A DNA stretch of 64,000 nucleotides from Nocardioides agri (GTDB lineage Bacteria; Actinomycetota; Actinomycetes; Propionibacteriales; Nocardioidaceae): the NCBI RefSeq assembly GCF_013778305.1, contig NZ_JACEIC010000002.1, positions 1,823,669 to 1,887,668 on the forward strand, read 5' to 3'. The notes beneath the pieces were generated by a model. The model was not told the origin of the DNA. It did not search any database and worked only from the letters and a program-made list of their open reading frames with translations. Made by a program: the position numbers and the translations under genes. How positions within the stretch are numbered: position 1 is the first letter of the stretch; each line of letters starts with the position of its first letter. Below, piece after piece: positions 7,418 through 16,116 of this stretch.

Positions 7418-8572
7418 TTAGACGGGCCGCCCGCCGATCCAGGTGGCGGCGACGAGCGGCACGCCGGGGCGGTAGGCGAGGTGCACGTGGGACGGCGCGT
7501 CGAGCACGACGAGGTCGGCCCGCCGCCCCGGCACGAGCGCGCCCACGTCGTCGCGGTCGAGCGCCTCGGCGCCGCGGTACGTCGCGGCGTGGACCGCCTC
7601 AGCCGGCGTCATCCCCATCTCGCGCACGGCGAGCGCGATGCAGAGGGGCAGCGAGCTGGTGAAGCAGGAGCCGGGGTTGCAGTCGCTGGCGAGCGCCACC
7701 CGCACCCCGGCGTCGATGAGGCGGCGGGCGTCCGGGTAGGGCTGCTTGGTCGAGAACTCCACCCCCGGCAGCAGCGTGGCGATCGTGCCGCTGTCGCGGA
7801 GCGCGGCGACGTCGTCGTCGGCGAGGAAGGTGCAGTGGTCGACGGCGGCCAGGCCGAGCTCGGCGGCGAGCCGCACCCCGCCGCCGTATGTGAGCTGGTT
7901 GGCGTGCAGCCGGCCTCGCAGGCCGGCCGCGGCGCCGGCGGCGAGGATCGTGCGGGCCTGGTCGACGTCGAAGGCGCCCCGCTCGCAGAAGACGTCGATC
8001 CAGCGCGCGTGCTCCTTGGCGGCGTCGAGCATCGGGCCGGTCACGAGCTCGACGTACGCGTCGGCATCGCCCTCCGGCACGACGTGCGCGCCGAGGAAGG
8101 TCGTCTCCGCCGTGAACTGCCGCGCGACCGCGAGGCTGCGGGCCTCGTCGTGGACGGTCAGGCCGTAGCCGCTCTTGATCTCGACGGTCGTGGTGCCCTG
8201 CCGGCGCATCTCGCCGACGAGGCGGGCCACGTGGCCGGTGAGCTGCTCGTCGGTGGCCGCGCGGGTCGCCGCGACCGTGGTGCGGATGCCGCCGGCGGCG
8301 TACGGCGTGCCGGTCATCCGGGCCGCGAACTCCTGGGCGCGGTCGCCCGCGAACACCAGGTGGGAGTGGGAGTCGACGAAGCCGGGGAGCACCGCGCGAC
8401 CGCCCACGTCGAGCACCTCGTCGGCGGCGGGCGCGTCGGCGGCGCGACCGGTCCACACCACGCGGTCGCCCTCGACGACGAGTGCGGCGCCCTCGATCGC
8501 GCCGATCAGGTCGGCGGCCCGCGGGTCGTTGGTGACCAGCTCGCCGATGTTGGTGATCAGGGTCGTGGCCAC
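7418..8572 (-). CDS. hutI: Imidazolonepropionase
   Basis: 384 aa, amidohydrolase superfamily, third enzyme of histidine degradation: opens 4-imidazolone-5-propanoate to N-formimidoyl-glutamate. The metal-binding [13 protein letters not shown], the [11 protein letters not shown] substrate segment and the late [10 protein letters not shown] (metal Asp) are all present. The length matches HutI. GTG 8572 is chosen because the protein there begins [16 protein letters not shown], the usual N-terminus; it overlaps the end of hutF by 16 nt. Last gene of a three-gene minus-strand operon (amidohydrolase, hutF, hutI). hutH and hutU lie 15 kb away. Confidence 0.95.
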   Translation of the reverse strand: MATTLITNIGELVTNDPRAADLIGAIEGAALVVEGDRVVWTGRAADAPAADEVLDVGGRAVLPGFVDSHSHLVFAGDRAQEFAARMTGTPYAAGGIRTTVAATRAATDEQLTGHVARLVGEMRRQGTTTVEIKSGYGLTVHDEARSLAVARQFTAETTFLGAHVVPEGDADAYVELVTGPMLDAAKEHARWIDVFCERGAFDVDQARTILAAGAAAGLRGRLHANQLTYGGGVRLAAELGLAAVDHCTFLADDDVAALRDSGTIATLLPGVEFSTKQPYPDARRLIDAGVRVALASDCNPGSCFTSSLPLCIALAVREMGMTPAEAVHAATYRGAEALDRDDVGALVPGRRADLVVLDAPSHVHLAYRPGVPLVAATWIGGRPV

Positions 8573-9783
8573 AGGGCTCCCATCGCCGCGTCGAGCTCGC
8601 GCCCGATCGCCTCGTCGTCGCTGCTCGTGTAGACCGGCTCCCCCGCGACGACGACGTGGGTGACGTCGGCGGCGGTGGCCGCGAAGACCGCGGTGCTCTC
8701 GTCGGCGCCGGTGCCGGCGGTGCGCGGGCTGGTGGTGTCGATCGTGACCAGGTCGGCTCGGTCGCCGGCCCGGATGCCGCCGTCGGTGCCGATCTCGAGC
8801 AGCTCGGCCGCGGACCAATGGCCGCGCACCTGGGTCCTGAGCCGCTCGTCCATCTCGAGGCCGCGCAGCTCCTCGAACGGGTCGATCACCGCGTGGCTGT
8901 CGCTGCCGATCGTGAGTCGGCACCCGGCCTCTGCGAGCGCCCGGGCCGGGCCGATGCCGTCGGCGAGGTCGCGCTCGGTCGTGGGCGTGATGCACACGTT
9001 GGTGCGCGTGCCGCCGAGCAGCGCGATGTCGTCGGGGGTGAGGTGGGTGGCGTGGACGACCGTCGTGCCGGGGCCGAGCAGCCCCTCATCGTGGAGCAGC
9101 CGGGTGGGGGTCACGCCGTACGCCGCCAGGCAGGCGTCGTTCTCGGCGACCTGCTCGGAGAGGTGCACGTGCAGCGGCGCCCGGCCGCGGAACACGTGGA
9201 GCTGGTCGCGCGGCACCGCCCGCACGGAGTGGATCGCGGCCGGGCCGTCGCCGACCCGCTCGGCCCACTGCTGGGCGGTGCCGTCGCTGTACCTCGTCTG
9301 GACGCCCTCGGGCGGCGCCCCGAAGCCGCTGCTGACGTAGCAGGTGTCGAGCAGCGTGAACCCGATGCCCGCCTCGGCGGCCGCGGAGCGCAGCGCGTCC
9401 CCCATCGCCGGCTCGGGCTCGTGGAGGTAGTGGAACTCGCTCACCCGCGTGTAGCCGGCCGCCACCATCTCGCGGTAGGTCGCCCGCGCGAGGGCGAAGT
9501 AGGTGTCCGGCGTCAGCCGCTCGGCCACGGCGTACATCTGCTCGCGCCAGGTCCAGAACGTGCCGCGCTCGCGCTGCGTGCGCCCGCGCAGCGCCCGGTG
9601 GAAGGCGTGGCTGTGGTCGTTGACGAGGCCGGGGACCGTCAGGCCGGCGAGGCGCGTGCCGCCGGTGCCCTCGACGGTGCCGCCGACGGTGACGGCGGCG
9701 AACCGGTCGCCCTCGATCTCGACGAGCACGTCGTCGTGGACGGCGCCGTCGACCCAGGCCCGCTCCAGGAGGTACGCCGTCAC
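8557..9783 (-). CDS. hutF: Formimidoylglutamate deiminase
   Basis: 408 aa, amidohydrolase superfamily. It hydrolyses N-formimidoyl-L-glutamate to N-formyl-L-glutamate and ammonia, the first step of the two-step (formylglutamate) branch of histidine degradation. It has the zinc-binding [14 protein letters not shown] near residue 60, VHLSEQ and VHATHL (His ligands), and GSDSHA (catalytic Asp) near the C-terminus. GTG 9783 overlaps the stop of the upstream amidohydrolase gene by four bases. Its presence means this organism needs a formylglutamate deformylase, for which the upstream gene is the candidate. Confidence 0.93.
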   Translation of the reverse strand: MTAYLLERAWVDGAVHDDVLVEIEGDRFAAVTVGGTVEGTGGTRLAGLTVPGLVNDHSHAFHRALRGRTQRERGTFWTWREQMYAVAERLTPDTYFALARATYREMVAAGYTRVSEFHYLHEPEPAMGDALRSAAAEAGIGFTLLDTCYVSSGFGAPPEGVQTRYSDGTAQQWAERVGDGPAAIHSVRAVPRDQLHVFRGRAPLHVHLSEQVAENDACLAAYGVTPTRLLHDEGLLGPGTTVVHATHLTPDDIALLGGTRTNVCITPTTERDLADGIGPARALAEAGCRLTIGSDSHAVIDPFEELRGLEMDERLRTQVRGHWSAAELLEIGTDGGIRAGDRADLVTIDTTSPRTAGTGADESTAVFAATAADVTHVVVAGEPVYTSSDDEAIGRELDAAMGALWPRP

Positions 9784-10964
9784 CTGGTGAGCCTCTCCAG
9801 GGTGTCGGCCAGCGCCGACACGCCCACCAGGCAGTCGGCGATCTCGGCGTGCTCGGCCGGGGAGTGCGAGACGCCGCTCGGGTTGCGGACGAAGAGCATC
9901 GCGGTCGGGATGCCGGCGGCGGACAGGATCCCGGCGTCGTGGCCGGCCTGGGTCGCGATGACGGGCCAGTCGCCGCCCTCGTGGTCGGCGGCCAGGGCGG
10001 CGGCCAGCGAGGAGTCGAAGGCGACCGAGGCGGACACCGACTCGGCCGTCACCTCGACCGTCGTGCCGTCGCGGTCCGCGCGGTCGGTCGCCTGCCGGGT
10101 GACGGCCTCGACCAGGTCCGAGAGACCGGCGTCGGTCGCGCAGCGCGCGTCCATCCAGGCGGTGACCCTCGAGGGCACCGCGTTGGTGCCGTTGGGCTCG
10201 ACCGCCACCCGGCCGAACGTCGCCCGCTGCCCCGCCAGCCGGGCCTGCTTGTTGGCCGCCAGCGCGGTCATCGCGTAGGTGAGCATCGGGTCCTGCCGGT
10301 CCTCCATGCGCGTGGTGCCGGCGTGGTTGGCCGACCCGGTGAAGTCGAAGCGGTAGCGGCCGTGCGGCCAGATCTCGCTCGCCACCCCGATCGCGGCGCC
10401 GCGGTCGACGAGGTCGCGGCCCTGCTCGACGTGCAGCTCCACGAAGGTCCCCACGTCGGCGAGCAGCGACGAGGACCCGCCGACGACGACGTCGCCGAGA
10501 CGTACGCCGTCGCGGTCCTGCAGCTCGCGCGCGGTCTCCCACGAGGTCGCGCCGGTCGCCAGCCGCGAGCCGAGGCAGGCCAGCCCGAAGCGCGAGCCCT
10601 CCTCCTCGACGAACACCGAGACGCCGACCGGACGTGACGGCACCACGCCGCGCGAGCGCATCAGGTCGACCGCCGCCAGCGCGGAGACCACGCCGAGCGG
10701 ACCGTCGTACGCGCCCCCGTCGAGCACGGAGTCCAGGTGCGAGCCGGTGAGCACCGCCGGCCCGGAGCCGGTGTCCCACCAGGCGACGATGTTGCCGAAG
10801 TCGTCGCTCTCGACGCGCAGCCCTCGCGCTTCGGCCTGCTCGAGGAACCAGGCGACGAGCTCGCGCTCCGGCGAGGTGAACGGCTGCCGGAAGTAGCCGC
10901 CGGACGAGGCCGACCGACCCAGCGGGCGGAGGTCGCCCCACATGAGCTCGAAGTCGTCAGGCAC
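9780..10964 (-). CDS. M20-family amidohydrolase (allantoate amidohydrolase-like), probable N-formylglutamate deformylase
   Basis: About 394 aa, M20/hydantoinase-carbamoylase family. Dinuclear metal residues are visible in GSHLDSVLDGGAYDGPLGV and VEEEGSRFG; NGTNAVPSRV and QAGHDAG follow as in allantoate amidohydrolases. Standard annotation would be allantoate deiminase. However, it is the first gene of the hutF-hutI operon with 4-nt coupling, and no classical HutG is present, so cleavage of N-formylglutamate to glutamate and formate is more likely. GTG 10964 is chosen for the GGAGGG ribosome site upstream; an in-frame ATG at 10976 is the alternative. The divergent nitroreductase ATG is only 11 bp away. 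Confidence 0.85.
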   Translation of the reverse strand: MPDDFELMWGDLRPLGRSASSGGYFRQPFTSPERELVAWFLEQAEARGLRVESDDFGNIVAWWDTGSGPAVLTGSHLDSVLDGGAYDGPLGVVSALAAVDLMRSRGVVPSRPVGVSVFVEEEGSRFGLACLGSRLATGATSWETARELQDRDGVRLGDVVVGGSSSLLADVGTFVELHVEQGRDLVDRGAAIGVASEIWPHGRYRFDFTGSANHAGTTRMEDRQDPMLTYAMTALAANKQARLAGQRATFGRVAVEPNGTNAVPSRVTAWMDARCATDAGLSDLVEAVTRQATDRADRDGTTVEVTAESVSASVAFDSSLAAALAADHEGGDWPVIATQAGHDAGILSAAGIPTAMLFVRNPSGVSHSPAEHAEIADCLVGVSALADTLERLTR

Positions 10965-10974
10965 AGTTCCCTCC

Positions 10975-11604
10975 ATGGAGTTCCAGGACGTCGTCCGCCG
11001 CCGCAAGATGGTCCGCAACTACTCGACCGACCCGGTGGACCCGGCGGTCGTGGATCGGGCGCTGCACAACGCGACGCGTGCGCCGAACGCCGGCTTCAGC
11101 CAGGGCTGGGCCTTCCTCGTGCTCGACACACCCGAGGACGTGCGCCGCTACTGGGAGGTCACCGCCGAGGACGTCGACCGGCCCGACCGGTGGCTCGCCG
11201 GCATGATGAAGGCGCCGGTCGTGATCCTGCCGTGCTCCAGCAAGGCCGCCTACCTGCGGCGCTACGCCGAGGCCGACAAGGGCTGGACCGACCAGGACGA
11301 GGCGCGCTGGCCCAAGCCCTTCTGGGACATGGACACCGCGATGGCGGCGCTGCTGATCCTGCAGACGGCGACCGACGCCGGCCTGGGGTCGTGCTTCATC
11401 GGCGTGCCGACCGACCGGCAGGACGCCGTGCGCGCGGCGTTCGGGATCCACGAGGACTTCGACCCGGTCGGCGTCGTGACGATCGGCCACCCGGCCGCGG
11501 ACGAGGGGGCGGCCGGGTCGCCGCGCTCCCGCGCCCGCAAGCCCCTCACGGACCTGGTGCATCGGGGACGGTGGGGGCAGCACGGCACCAGTCCATCGGC
11601 GTGA
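10975..11604 (+). CDS. Nitroreductase family protein
   Basis: 209 aa, FMN-dependent nitroreductase fold. The N-terminal FMN-phosphate motif reads RRRKMVRNYSTDPVDP. ATRAPNAGFSQGW binds the flavin, and AALLILQTATDAGLGSCFIG is the family's central helix. The C-terminal IGHPA strand is followed by an RKPLTDLVHRGRW tail, the usual ending of this actinobacterial subgroup. Substrate unknown. ATG 10975 is used; no clear ribosome site precedes it, and the divergent amidohydrolase starts at 10964, so the two promoters must lie inside each other's coding region. Confidence 0.88.
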   Translation: MEFQDVVRRRKMVRNYSTDPVDPAVVDRALHNATRAPNAGFSQGWAFLVLDTPEDVRRYWEVTAEDVDRPDRWLAGMMKAPVVILPCSSKAAYLRRYAEADKGWTDQDEARWPKPFWDMDTAMAALLILQTATDAGLGSCFIGVPTDRQDAVRAAFGIHEDFDPVGVVTIGHPAADEGAAGSPRSRARKPLTDLVHRGRWGQHGTSPSA

Positions 11605-11636
11605 GCCACCGCGGTCAACGACCGCGACCCGACCTG

Positions 11637-11654
11637 GGTCTCGCATCCGAGACC
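11637..11654. promoter_or_regulatory. Palindrome upstream of M20 peptidase/MFS operon
   Basis: GGTCTCG-catc-CGAGACC is a perfect 7-bp inverted repeat centred 35 bp before the M20 start and about 23 bp before the presumed -10 (TAGCCT, 11669-11674). It resembles the palindrome upstream of hutH at 26001-26018 (13 of 16 core bases agree), which suggests an IclR-type site. Confidence 0.5.
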
Positions 11655-11680
11655 GAGAGCCGGTGCCCTAGCCTCGCGTC

Positions 11681-13006
11681 GTGAGCACGCATCGCGCCGT
11701 GGGGAAGCTGCAGGCCCTGGTCCGGATCCCGACCGTCTCCTACCCCGACTGGGAGGACGTCGACGTCGAGGCGTTCGACTCCTTCGTCGTGGAGCTCCGG
11801 ACGCAGTTCCCGCTCCTGCACGAGCGGCTCGAGCTCACCCGCGTCGACACCCACGGGCTGCTCTTCCGCTGGGCCGGCCGCCACGCGGACCGGCCCGTCG
11901 TGCTGATGGCGCACCTGGACGTCGTACCGGTCGACGGCGACACGGTCTGGCAGCACCCGCCGTTCGGCGCGGAGATCCACGACGGGGCCATCTGGGGACG
12001 CGGCACGCTCGACGACAAGGGCCAGCTGGTCGCGATCTGCGAGGCCGTCGAGACGCTGCTGGAGCAGGACTTCACCCCGGAGCAGGACGTCTGGCTGTCG
12101 TTCGGGTGCAACGAGGAGGTCTCCGGTGCTGCCGCCCGGCTCGCGGTCGAGGAGCTCACGCGGCGCGGCGTACGGCCGTGGTTCGTCCTCGACGAGGGCG
12201 GCGCCGTCGCTACCGGCGCCTTCCCCGGGATCGACGTGCCGATCGGCGCCGTGGGCGTCACCGAGAAGGGCCAGACGTCGATCGAGCTGCGCGTCGACGG
12301 CCGCGGCGGGCACGCCTCGACGCCGGCCCGCAACGCGCCGACCGTCCGCATCGCGCGGGCGATCCGCCGGCTCGACAAGCACCAGATGGCGGCCAGCGTG
12401 CCCGACCCGATGATCGAGCTGCTCCGCCGGCTGGCCCCGCACGCTCCCCGGGCACTGCGGCCGGTCATGCAGAACGCCGGGAGGATCCGGCCGCTGCTCA
12501 CGAAGGCGCTGCTCGCGGCGGGTCCGGAGACAGCGGCCGCCACGCGCACGACGTTCGCGATGACGACGCTCTCCGGCTCGCCCGCCCTCAACGTCATCGC
12601 CAGCACCGCCAAGGCCGGCGTGAACATCCGGATCATGGTCGGCGACACCGTCACCAGCGTCCTCGAGCACGTCCGGCGGACGATCGACGACGACCAGGTC
12701 CAGGTGACGCTCGTCGAGGGCACCGATCCGTCGCCGATCTCGCCGATGGACGACGCCTTCGCGCTGATCGAAGCGACGATCATCGAGGTGTTCCCCGGCG
12801 CGGTGCCCGCGCCGTACGTCATGATGGCCGCCACCGACTCGCGGTTCTTCACCGGGCTCTGCCCTCGGGTCTACCGGTTCGCCCCCTTCTGGATGACCAA
12901 GGCGCAGCGCGAGTCGATCCACAGCTACGACGAGCACCTCGGGATCGACGCCCTGGTCGAGGGCGTGCAGTGGTACCAGCGGCTGATCGAGAGGATCCCC
13001 TCATGA
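11681..13006 (+). CDS. M20 family metallopeptidase (dipeptidase-like)
   Basis: 441-aa zinc peptidase. Metal and catalytic motifs are present: MAHLDVVPVD (first His and Asp), GRGTLDDKG (bridging Asp), GCNEEVSG (catalytic Glu pair), with a lid domain containing GRGGHAST. The C-terminal metal His is in SIHSYDEHL. Long M20 proteins of this type cleave dipeptides or acyl amino acids. GTG 11681 follows TAGCCT by six bases, so the mRNA is likely leaderless. The stop overlaps the start of an MFS transporter (ATGA), so the two form a peptide-use or transport unit, possibly linked to hut control through the shared palindrome. Confidence 0.9.
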   Translation: MSTHRAVGKLQALVRIPTVSYPDWEDVDVEAFDSFVVELRTQFPLLHERLELTRVDTHGLLFRWAGRHADRPVVLMAHLDVVPVDGDTVWQHPPFGAEIHDGAIWGRGTLDDKGQLVAICEAVETLLEQDFTPEQDVWLSFGCNEEVSGAAARLAVEELTRRGVRPWFVLDEGGAVATGAFPGIDVPIGAVGVTEKGQTSIELRVDGRGGHASTPARNAPTVRIARAIRRLDKHQMAASVPDPMIELLRRLAPHAPRALRPVMQNAGRIRPLLTKALLAAGPETAAATRTTFAMTTLSGSPALNVIASTAKAGVNIRIMVGDTVTSVLEHVRRTIDDDQVQVTLVEGTDPSPISPMDDAFALIEATIIEVFPGAVPAPYVMMAATDSRFFTGLCPRVYRFAPFWMTKAQRESIHSYDEHLGIDALVEGVQWYQRLIERIPS

Positions 13007-14448
13007 CCATCACCTCCGACCCGCGGGTGCGCGGACTGGCCGCGATCGTCGGCTTCCTCGTCTGCGTCGAGCTGGCCAGTGGCGTGCTGCAGGGCTTCTA
13101 CACGCCGATCTACTCCGACATCGCCGACCACCTCGGCATCAAGGACGCCGACGTCAACTGGTTCGAGGCGGCGCAGCTGATCGTCTCCGCGCTGGTCGTG
13201 CCGCCACTGGCACGGCTCGGCGACCTGGTCGGCCACAAGAAGGTGCTGCTGCTCTCCACCGCCATCACCGCGCTGGGCTCGTGGATCCTGGCGTTCGCGC
13301 CGTCGTTCACCACGTTCCTCATCGGGTTCGCGATCCAGGGCGCGTACGTCGTGTGGCTGCCGCTCGAGGTGGCGATCATCCACCGGCGTACGGCCGACAC
13401 CGGCCGCCAGAACCTGCTCACCCGGCGGGCCGCCGGCGTGCTGGTCGGTGCCCTCGAGCTGGCCGTCATCATCGGCGCGCTCACGTCGGGCGCTCTGGTC
13501 GAGGCGACCTCGATGTCGTTCCTGCTGATGCTGCCCGCGATCGTCGTCACGGCTGTCTTCTTCGTGATCTGGTTCGGCGTCGAGGACGCCCCGGGCACCT
13601 CCACCGGCGGGTTCGACCTCGGCGGCCTGGCGCTGCTCACCGCGTCGATCTGCCTGGTGATGGGCGGGCTGATCACGATCCGTCTCGACGGCCCGGGCAG
13701 CGTGCTCGCGTGGGGCCTGATCGCCCTCGGCCTGCTCACGCTGCTGCCGTTCGTGCGCTTCGAGCTCACCCAGGAGGAGCCGATCGTCGACGTCCGCCTG
13801 ATGAGCGCGCCCGGTCAGTGGCCGGTGCAGCTGACGGCGTTCCTCTTCGGCATGTCGATCCTCGGCGCGCAGATCCCGCTGTCGACGTTCGCGCGCACCG
13901 ACCCGGACGTCGCCGGCTACGGCCTCGGCGCGACCGCGGGCTTCGTGTCCACGCTCATCGGCGTGTACGTGATCTTCCTGGCGATCGGCGCGTTCACGCT
14001 GCCGGTGACCAGCCGGGTCCTCGGGCCGCGCGGTGCGCTGATCGGCTCGACCCTGCTGGTCGCCCTCGGCTACGCGCTGTGGCTGCCCTTCCACGACCAC
14101 ACCTGGCAGGCGCTGCTCAACATGGCCGTCGCCGGTCTCGGCTCCGGCGCACTCGTCGCCGCCCTGCCGGCGATGGCGGCCGCCGCCGCGCCGCCGGAGC
14201 GCACCGGCTTCGCCACCGGCATGACCAACGCGACCAAGACCATCGGCGGCGCGTTCGCCTCCGCGATCTTCGCCATCGCGCTGTCGGCCACCGGCTCCCT
14301 GGACGACCTCGAGGAGGGCCACGCCCCGTTGTCGGGCTACCTCACCGTCTGGGCCGTCTGCGCCGTCGCCGCCCTGCTCGCCGCCTGCGCCCTCGTCATG
14401 CTCCCGAAGCACGTGGCCGACGAGGCACCGGCCACCGTCGTCCACTGA
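13003..14448 (+). CDS. MFS transporter (DHA2-like)
   Basis: 481-aa membrane protein with about 14 hydrophobic segments, typical of the 14-helix drug:H+ antiporter branch. The loop after helix 2 has LARLGDLVGHKKVLLL (MFS motif A), and EAAQLIVSALVVPPLA precedes it. A short C-terminal cytoplasmic tail ends the protein. Translationally coupled to the upstream M20 peptidase through ATGA at 13003-13006. Substrate unknown; export of peptides or a toxic analogue would fit the partner. Confidence 0.88.
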   Translation: MTITSDPRVRGLAAIVGFLVCVELASGVLQGFYTPIYSDIADHLGIKDADVNWFEAAQLIVSALVVPPLARLGDLVGHKKVLLLSTAITALGSWILAFAPSFTTFLIGFAIQGAYVVWLPLEVAIIHRRTADTGRQNLLTRRAAGVLVGALELAVIIGALTSGALVEATSMSFLLMLPAIVVTAVFFVIWFGVEDAPGTSTGGFDLGGLALLTASICLVMGGLITIRLDGPGSVLAWGLIALGLLTLLPFVRFELTQEEPIVDVRLMSAPGQWPVQLTAFLFGMSILGAQIPLSTFARTDPDVAGYGLGATAGFVSTLIGVYVIFLAIGAFTLPVTSRVLGPRGALIGSTLLVALGYALWLPFHDHTWQALLNMAVAGLGSGALVAALPAMAAAAAPPERTGFATGMTNATKTIGGAFASAIFAIALSATGSLDDLEEGHAPLSGYLTVWAVCAVAALLAACALVMLPKHVADEAPATVVH

Positions 14449-14530
14449 GGGCCCGGTGCGATAGCCACAGACGTTCTGGCTGTTCCCGGCGGCCGCGAGC
14501 GACCACGACGTCGCTGGCTATCGTGGTGGG

Positions 14531-15061
14531 ATGACGGAGGACGAGCACCGTCCAGCACGGCGTACCGACTCGTCGGCCGCGGCCGCCGCCCGGATCCGGC
14601 AGCAGCACACCTGGGTGGACCTGCAGGTGCAGCAGGCGATCGCGCGCGGCGAGTTCGACGACCTTCCCGGCGCGGGCAAGCCGATCGAGGGCCTCGGCGC
14701 CGAGCACGACCCCGACTGGTGGCTGAAGAAGCTCGTCGAGCGCGAGCGGATCGCCGTGCTGCCGCCCAGCGTCCAGCTGCGCAAGGAGGACGCCGAGCTC
14801 GACGCGCGCCTCGACGAGTACGCCGCGGAGAGCCAGGTCCGCGCGCACGTCGAGGACTTCAACGAGCGGGTGATCCGGGCGCGCTACCTGCTCCCGGAGG
14901 GTCCGCCCCTGGTGACGATGCCCCGCGACGTGGAGGCGACGGTCGAGGCCTGGCGAGAGCGCCGGGCAGCCCGCCGCGTCCCACCCACCGGGCCCGCCGT
15001 ACGGGAGCGCAGGCGGCACTGGTGGAATCGACGCAGCACACGTGGAGAGGGAGACACATGA
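14531..15061 (+). CDS. DUF1992 (DnaJ subfamily C member 28-like) protein
   Basis: 176 aa. The conserved DUF1992 core is clear: VDLQVQQAIARGEFDDLPGA, then GKPIEGL, DPDWWLKKLVERE, LPPSVQLRKED and FNERVIRARY. Basic residues dominate the C-terminal 40. The function of the domain is unknown. ATG 14531 is preceded by TATCGT (14519-14524) six bases before it, so a leaderless start is likely; GGTGGG could also act as a weak ribosome site. The last four bases overlap the start of the next gene (ATGA). Confidence 0.88.
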   Translation: MTEDEHRPARRTDSSAAAAARIRQQHTWVDLQVQQAIARGEFDDLPGAGKPIEGLGAEHDPDWWLKKLVERERIAVLPPSVQLRKEDAELDARLDEYAAESQVRAHVEDFNERVIRARYLLPEGPPLVTMPRDVEATVEAWRERRAARRVPPTGPAVRERRRHWWNRRSTRGEGDT

Positions 15062-15903
15062 ACAACGTGGCTGTGATCGGTGGTGGCCTGATGGGGTCGG
15101 GCATCGCCGAGGTCAGCGCCAGGGCTGGGCACGACGTCATCGTCGTGGAGTCCTCGGACGCTGCAGCGAAGGCCGCGCTCGGCCGCTTGGAGAAGTCGCT
15201 CGAGCGCGCGGAGGCCAAGGGCAAGATCGAGTCGGCGGGCAGCGTGCTCCAGCTGATCCGGGTCGAGACCGACCTGGACGCCGTCGCCGACCGCGAGGTC
15301 GTCGTCGAGGCGATCGTCGAGGACGAGGCGGCCAAGGTCGCGCTGTTCAAGCGGCTCGACGACGTCGTGAAGGCGCCGGACGCGATCCTGGCGTCCAACA
15401 CCTCCTCGATCCCGATCATGAAGCTGGGCGTGGTCACCTCGCGCCCGACCCAGGTGATCGGCATCCACTTCTTCAACCCGGTGCCGGTGCTCCAGCTCGT
15501 CGAGCTGGTGCCGTCGCTGCTGACGTCGGAGGAGACGACCGCGCGCTCGCGCCAGTGGGTCGAGGGGTCGCTCGGCAAGCAGGCGATCGACTGCCAGGAC
15601 CGCGCCGGCTTCGTGGTCAACGCGCTGCTGATCCCCTTCATCCTGTCGGCGATCCGGATGTTCGAGTCCGGCTTCGCCTCGGCCGAGGACATCGACCGCG
15701 GCCTGGTGCTCGGCGCCGCGCACCCGCAGGGCCCGCTGGCGCTGGCGGACCTGATCGGCCTCGACACCACCAAGGCGGTCGCGGAGTCGCTCTACGAGGA
15801 GTTCAAGGAGCCGCTGTACGCCGCCCCGCCGCTGCTGCAGCGGATGGTGGACGCCGGCCTGCTCGGTCGCAAGACCGGGCGGGGCTTCTACACCTACGGC
15901 TGA
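15058..15903 (+). CDS. 3-hydroxybutyryl-CoA dehydrogenase
   Basis: 281 aa; NAD(P)-dependent oxidation of 3-hydroxyacyl-CoA in short-chain beta-oxidation or the reverse reaction in butanoyl/PHB metabolism. The Rossmann motif is GGGLMGSGIAE. SNTSSIPI and the catalytic HFFNPVPVLQLVELV (His and, further on, Glu) follow. The C-terminal domain has DRAGFVVNALLIPFILSAI and GLLGRKTGRGFYTY, as in Hbd/FadB2 proteins. ATG 15058 has a GGAGAGGGAGA ribosome site and overlaps the DUF1992 stop. Two unusual repeats follow the gene. Confidence 0.93.
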   Translation: MNNVAVIGGGLMGSGIAEVSARAGHDVIVVESSDAAAKAALGRLEKSLERAEAKGKIESAGSVLQLIRVETDLDAVADREVVVEAIVEDEAAKVALFKRLDDVVKAPDAILASNTSSIPIMKLGVVTSRPTQVIGIHFFNPVPVLQLVELVPSLLTSEETTARSRQWVEGSLGKQAIDCQDRAGFVVNALLIPFILSAIRMFESGFASAEDIDRGLVLGAAHPQGPLALADLIGLDTTKAVAESLYEEFKEPLYAAPPLLQRMVDAGLLGRKTGRGFYTYG

Positions 15904-15910
15904 GGGCTGC

Positions 15911-15950
15911 CGCCGCCGGTCGCCGCCGGTCGCCGCCGGTCGCCGCCGGT
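15911..15950. repeat. 10-bp tandem repeat, four exact copies
   Basis: The unit CGCCGCCGGT occurs four times head to tail, starting 8 bp after the hbd stop codon and ending 3 bp before a long nested palindrome. It is non-coding. Confidence 0.9.
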
Positions 15951-15952
15951 CG

Positions 15953-16044
15953 CAGTTTCATCAAGGGATGACGTCGGCGCCGCGCCTCCCTCGGCGAACT
16001 CGTCGAGGGAAGCGCGGTTTCGCCTACATCCCTTGATGAAACTG
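15953..16044. repeat. 92-bp nested palindrome
   Basis: Outer arms of 18 bp are perfectly complementary: CAGTTTCATCAAGGGATG (15953-15970) and its reverse complement (16027-16044). Inside, a second imperfect stem pairs 15980-15993 (CCGCGCCTCCCTCG) with 16004-16017 with one G-T mismatch. The outer arms are markedly AT-richer than the surroundings. It lies between hbd and the malyl-CoA lyase gene, both on plus. It could serve as a terminator, a REP/MITE-like insertion or a structured RNA; there is no T tract. Confidence 0.85.
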
Positions 16045-16116
16045 TCACACGCCGAGCGCCGCCCGTGTCAGATCCGTCATACCGACGGGTAGCCCTCCGC
16101 TGCTACCTTCCGCGCC

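Noticed and set aside
9780..10964. Allantoin degradation locus
   Set aside because: No allantoinase, ureidoglycolate or urease genes are present; the neighbours hutF and hutI place the M20 enzyme in histidine degradation.
15911..16044. CRISPR or IS remnant
   Set aside because: No spacer structure, no transposase fragment and no target duplication are visible; reported only as repeats.
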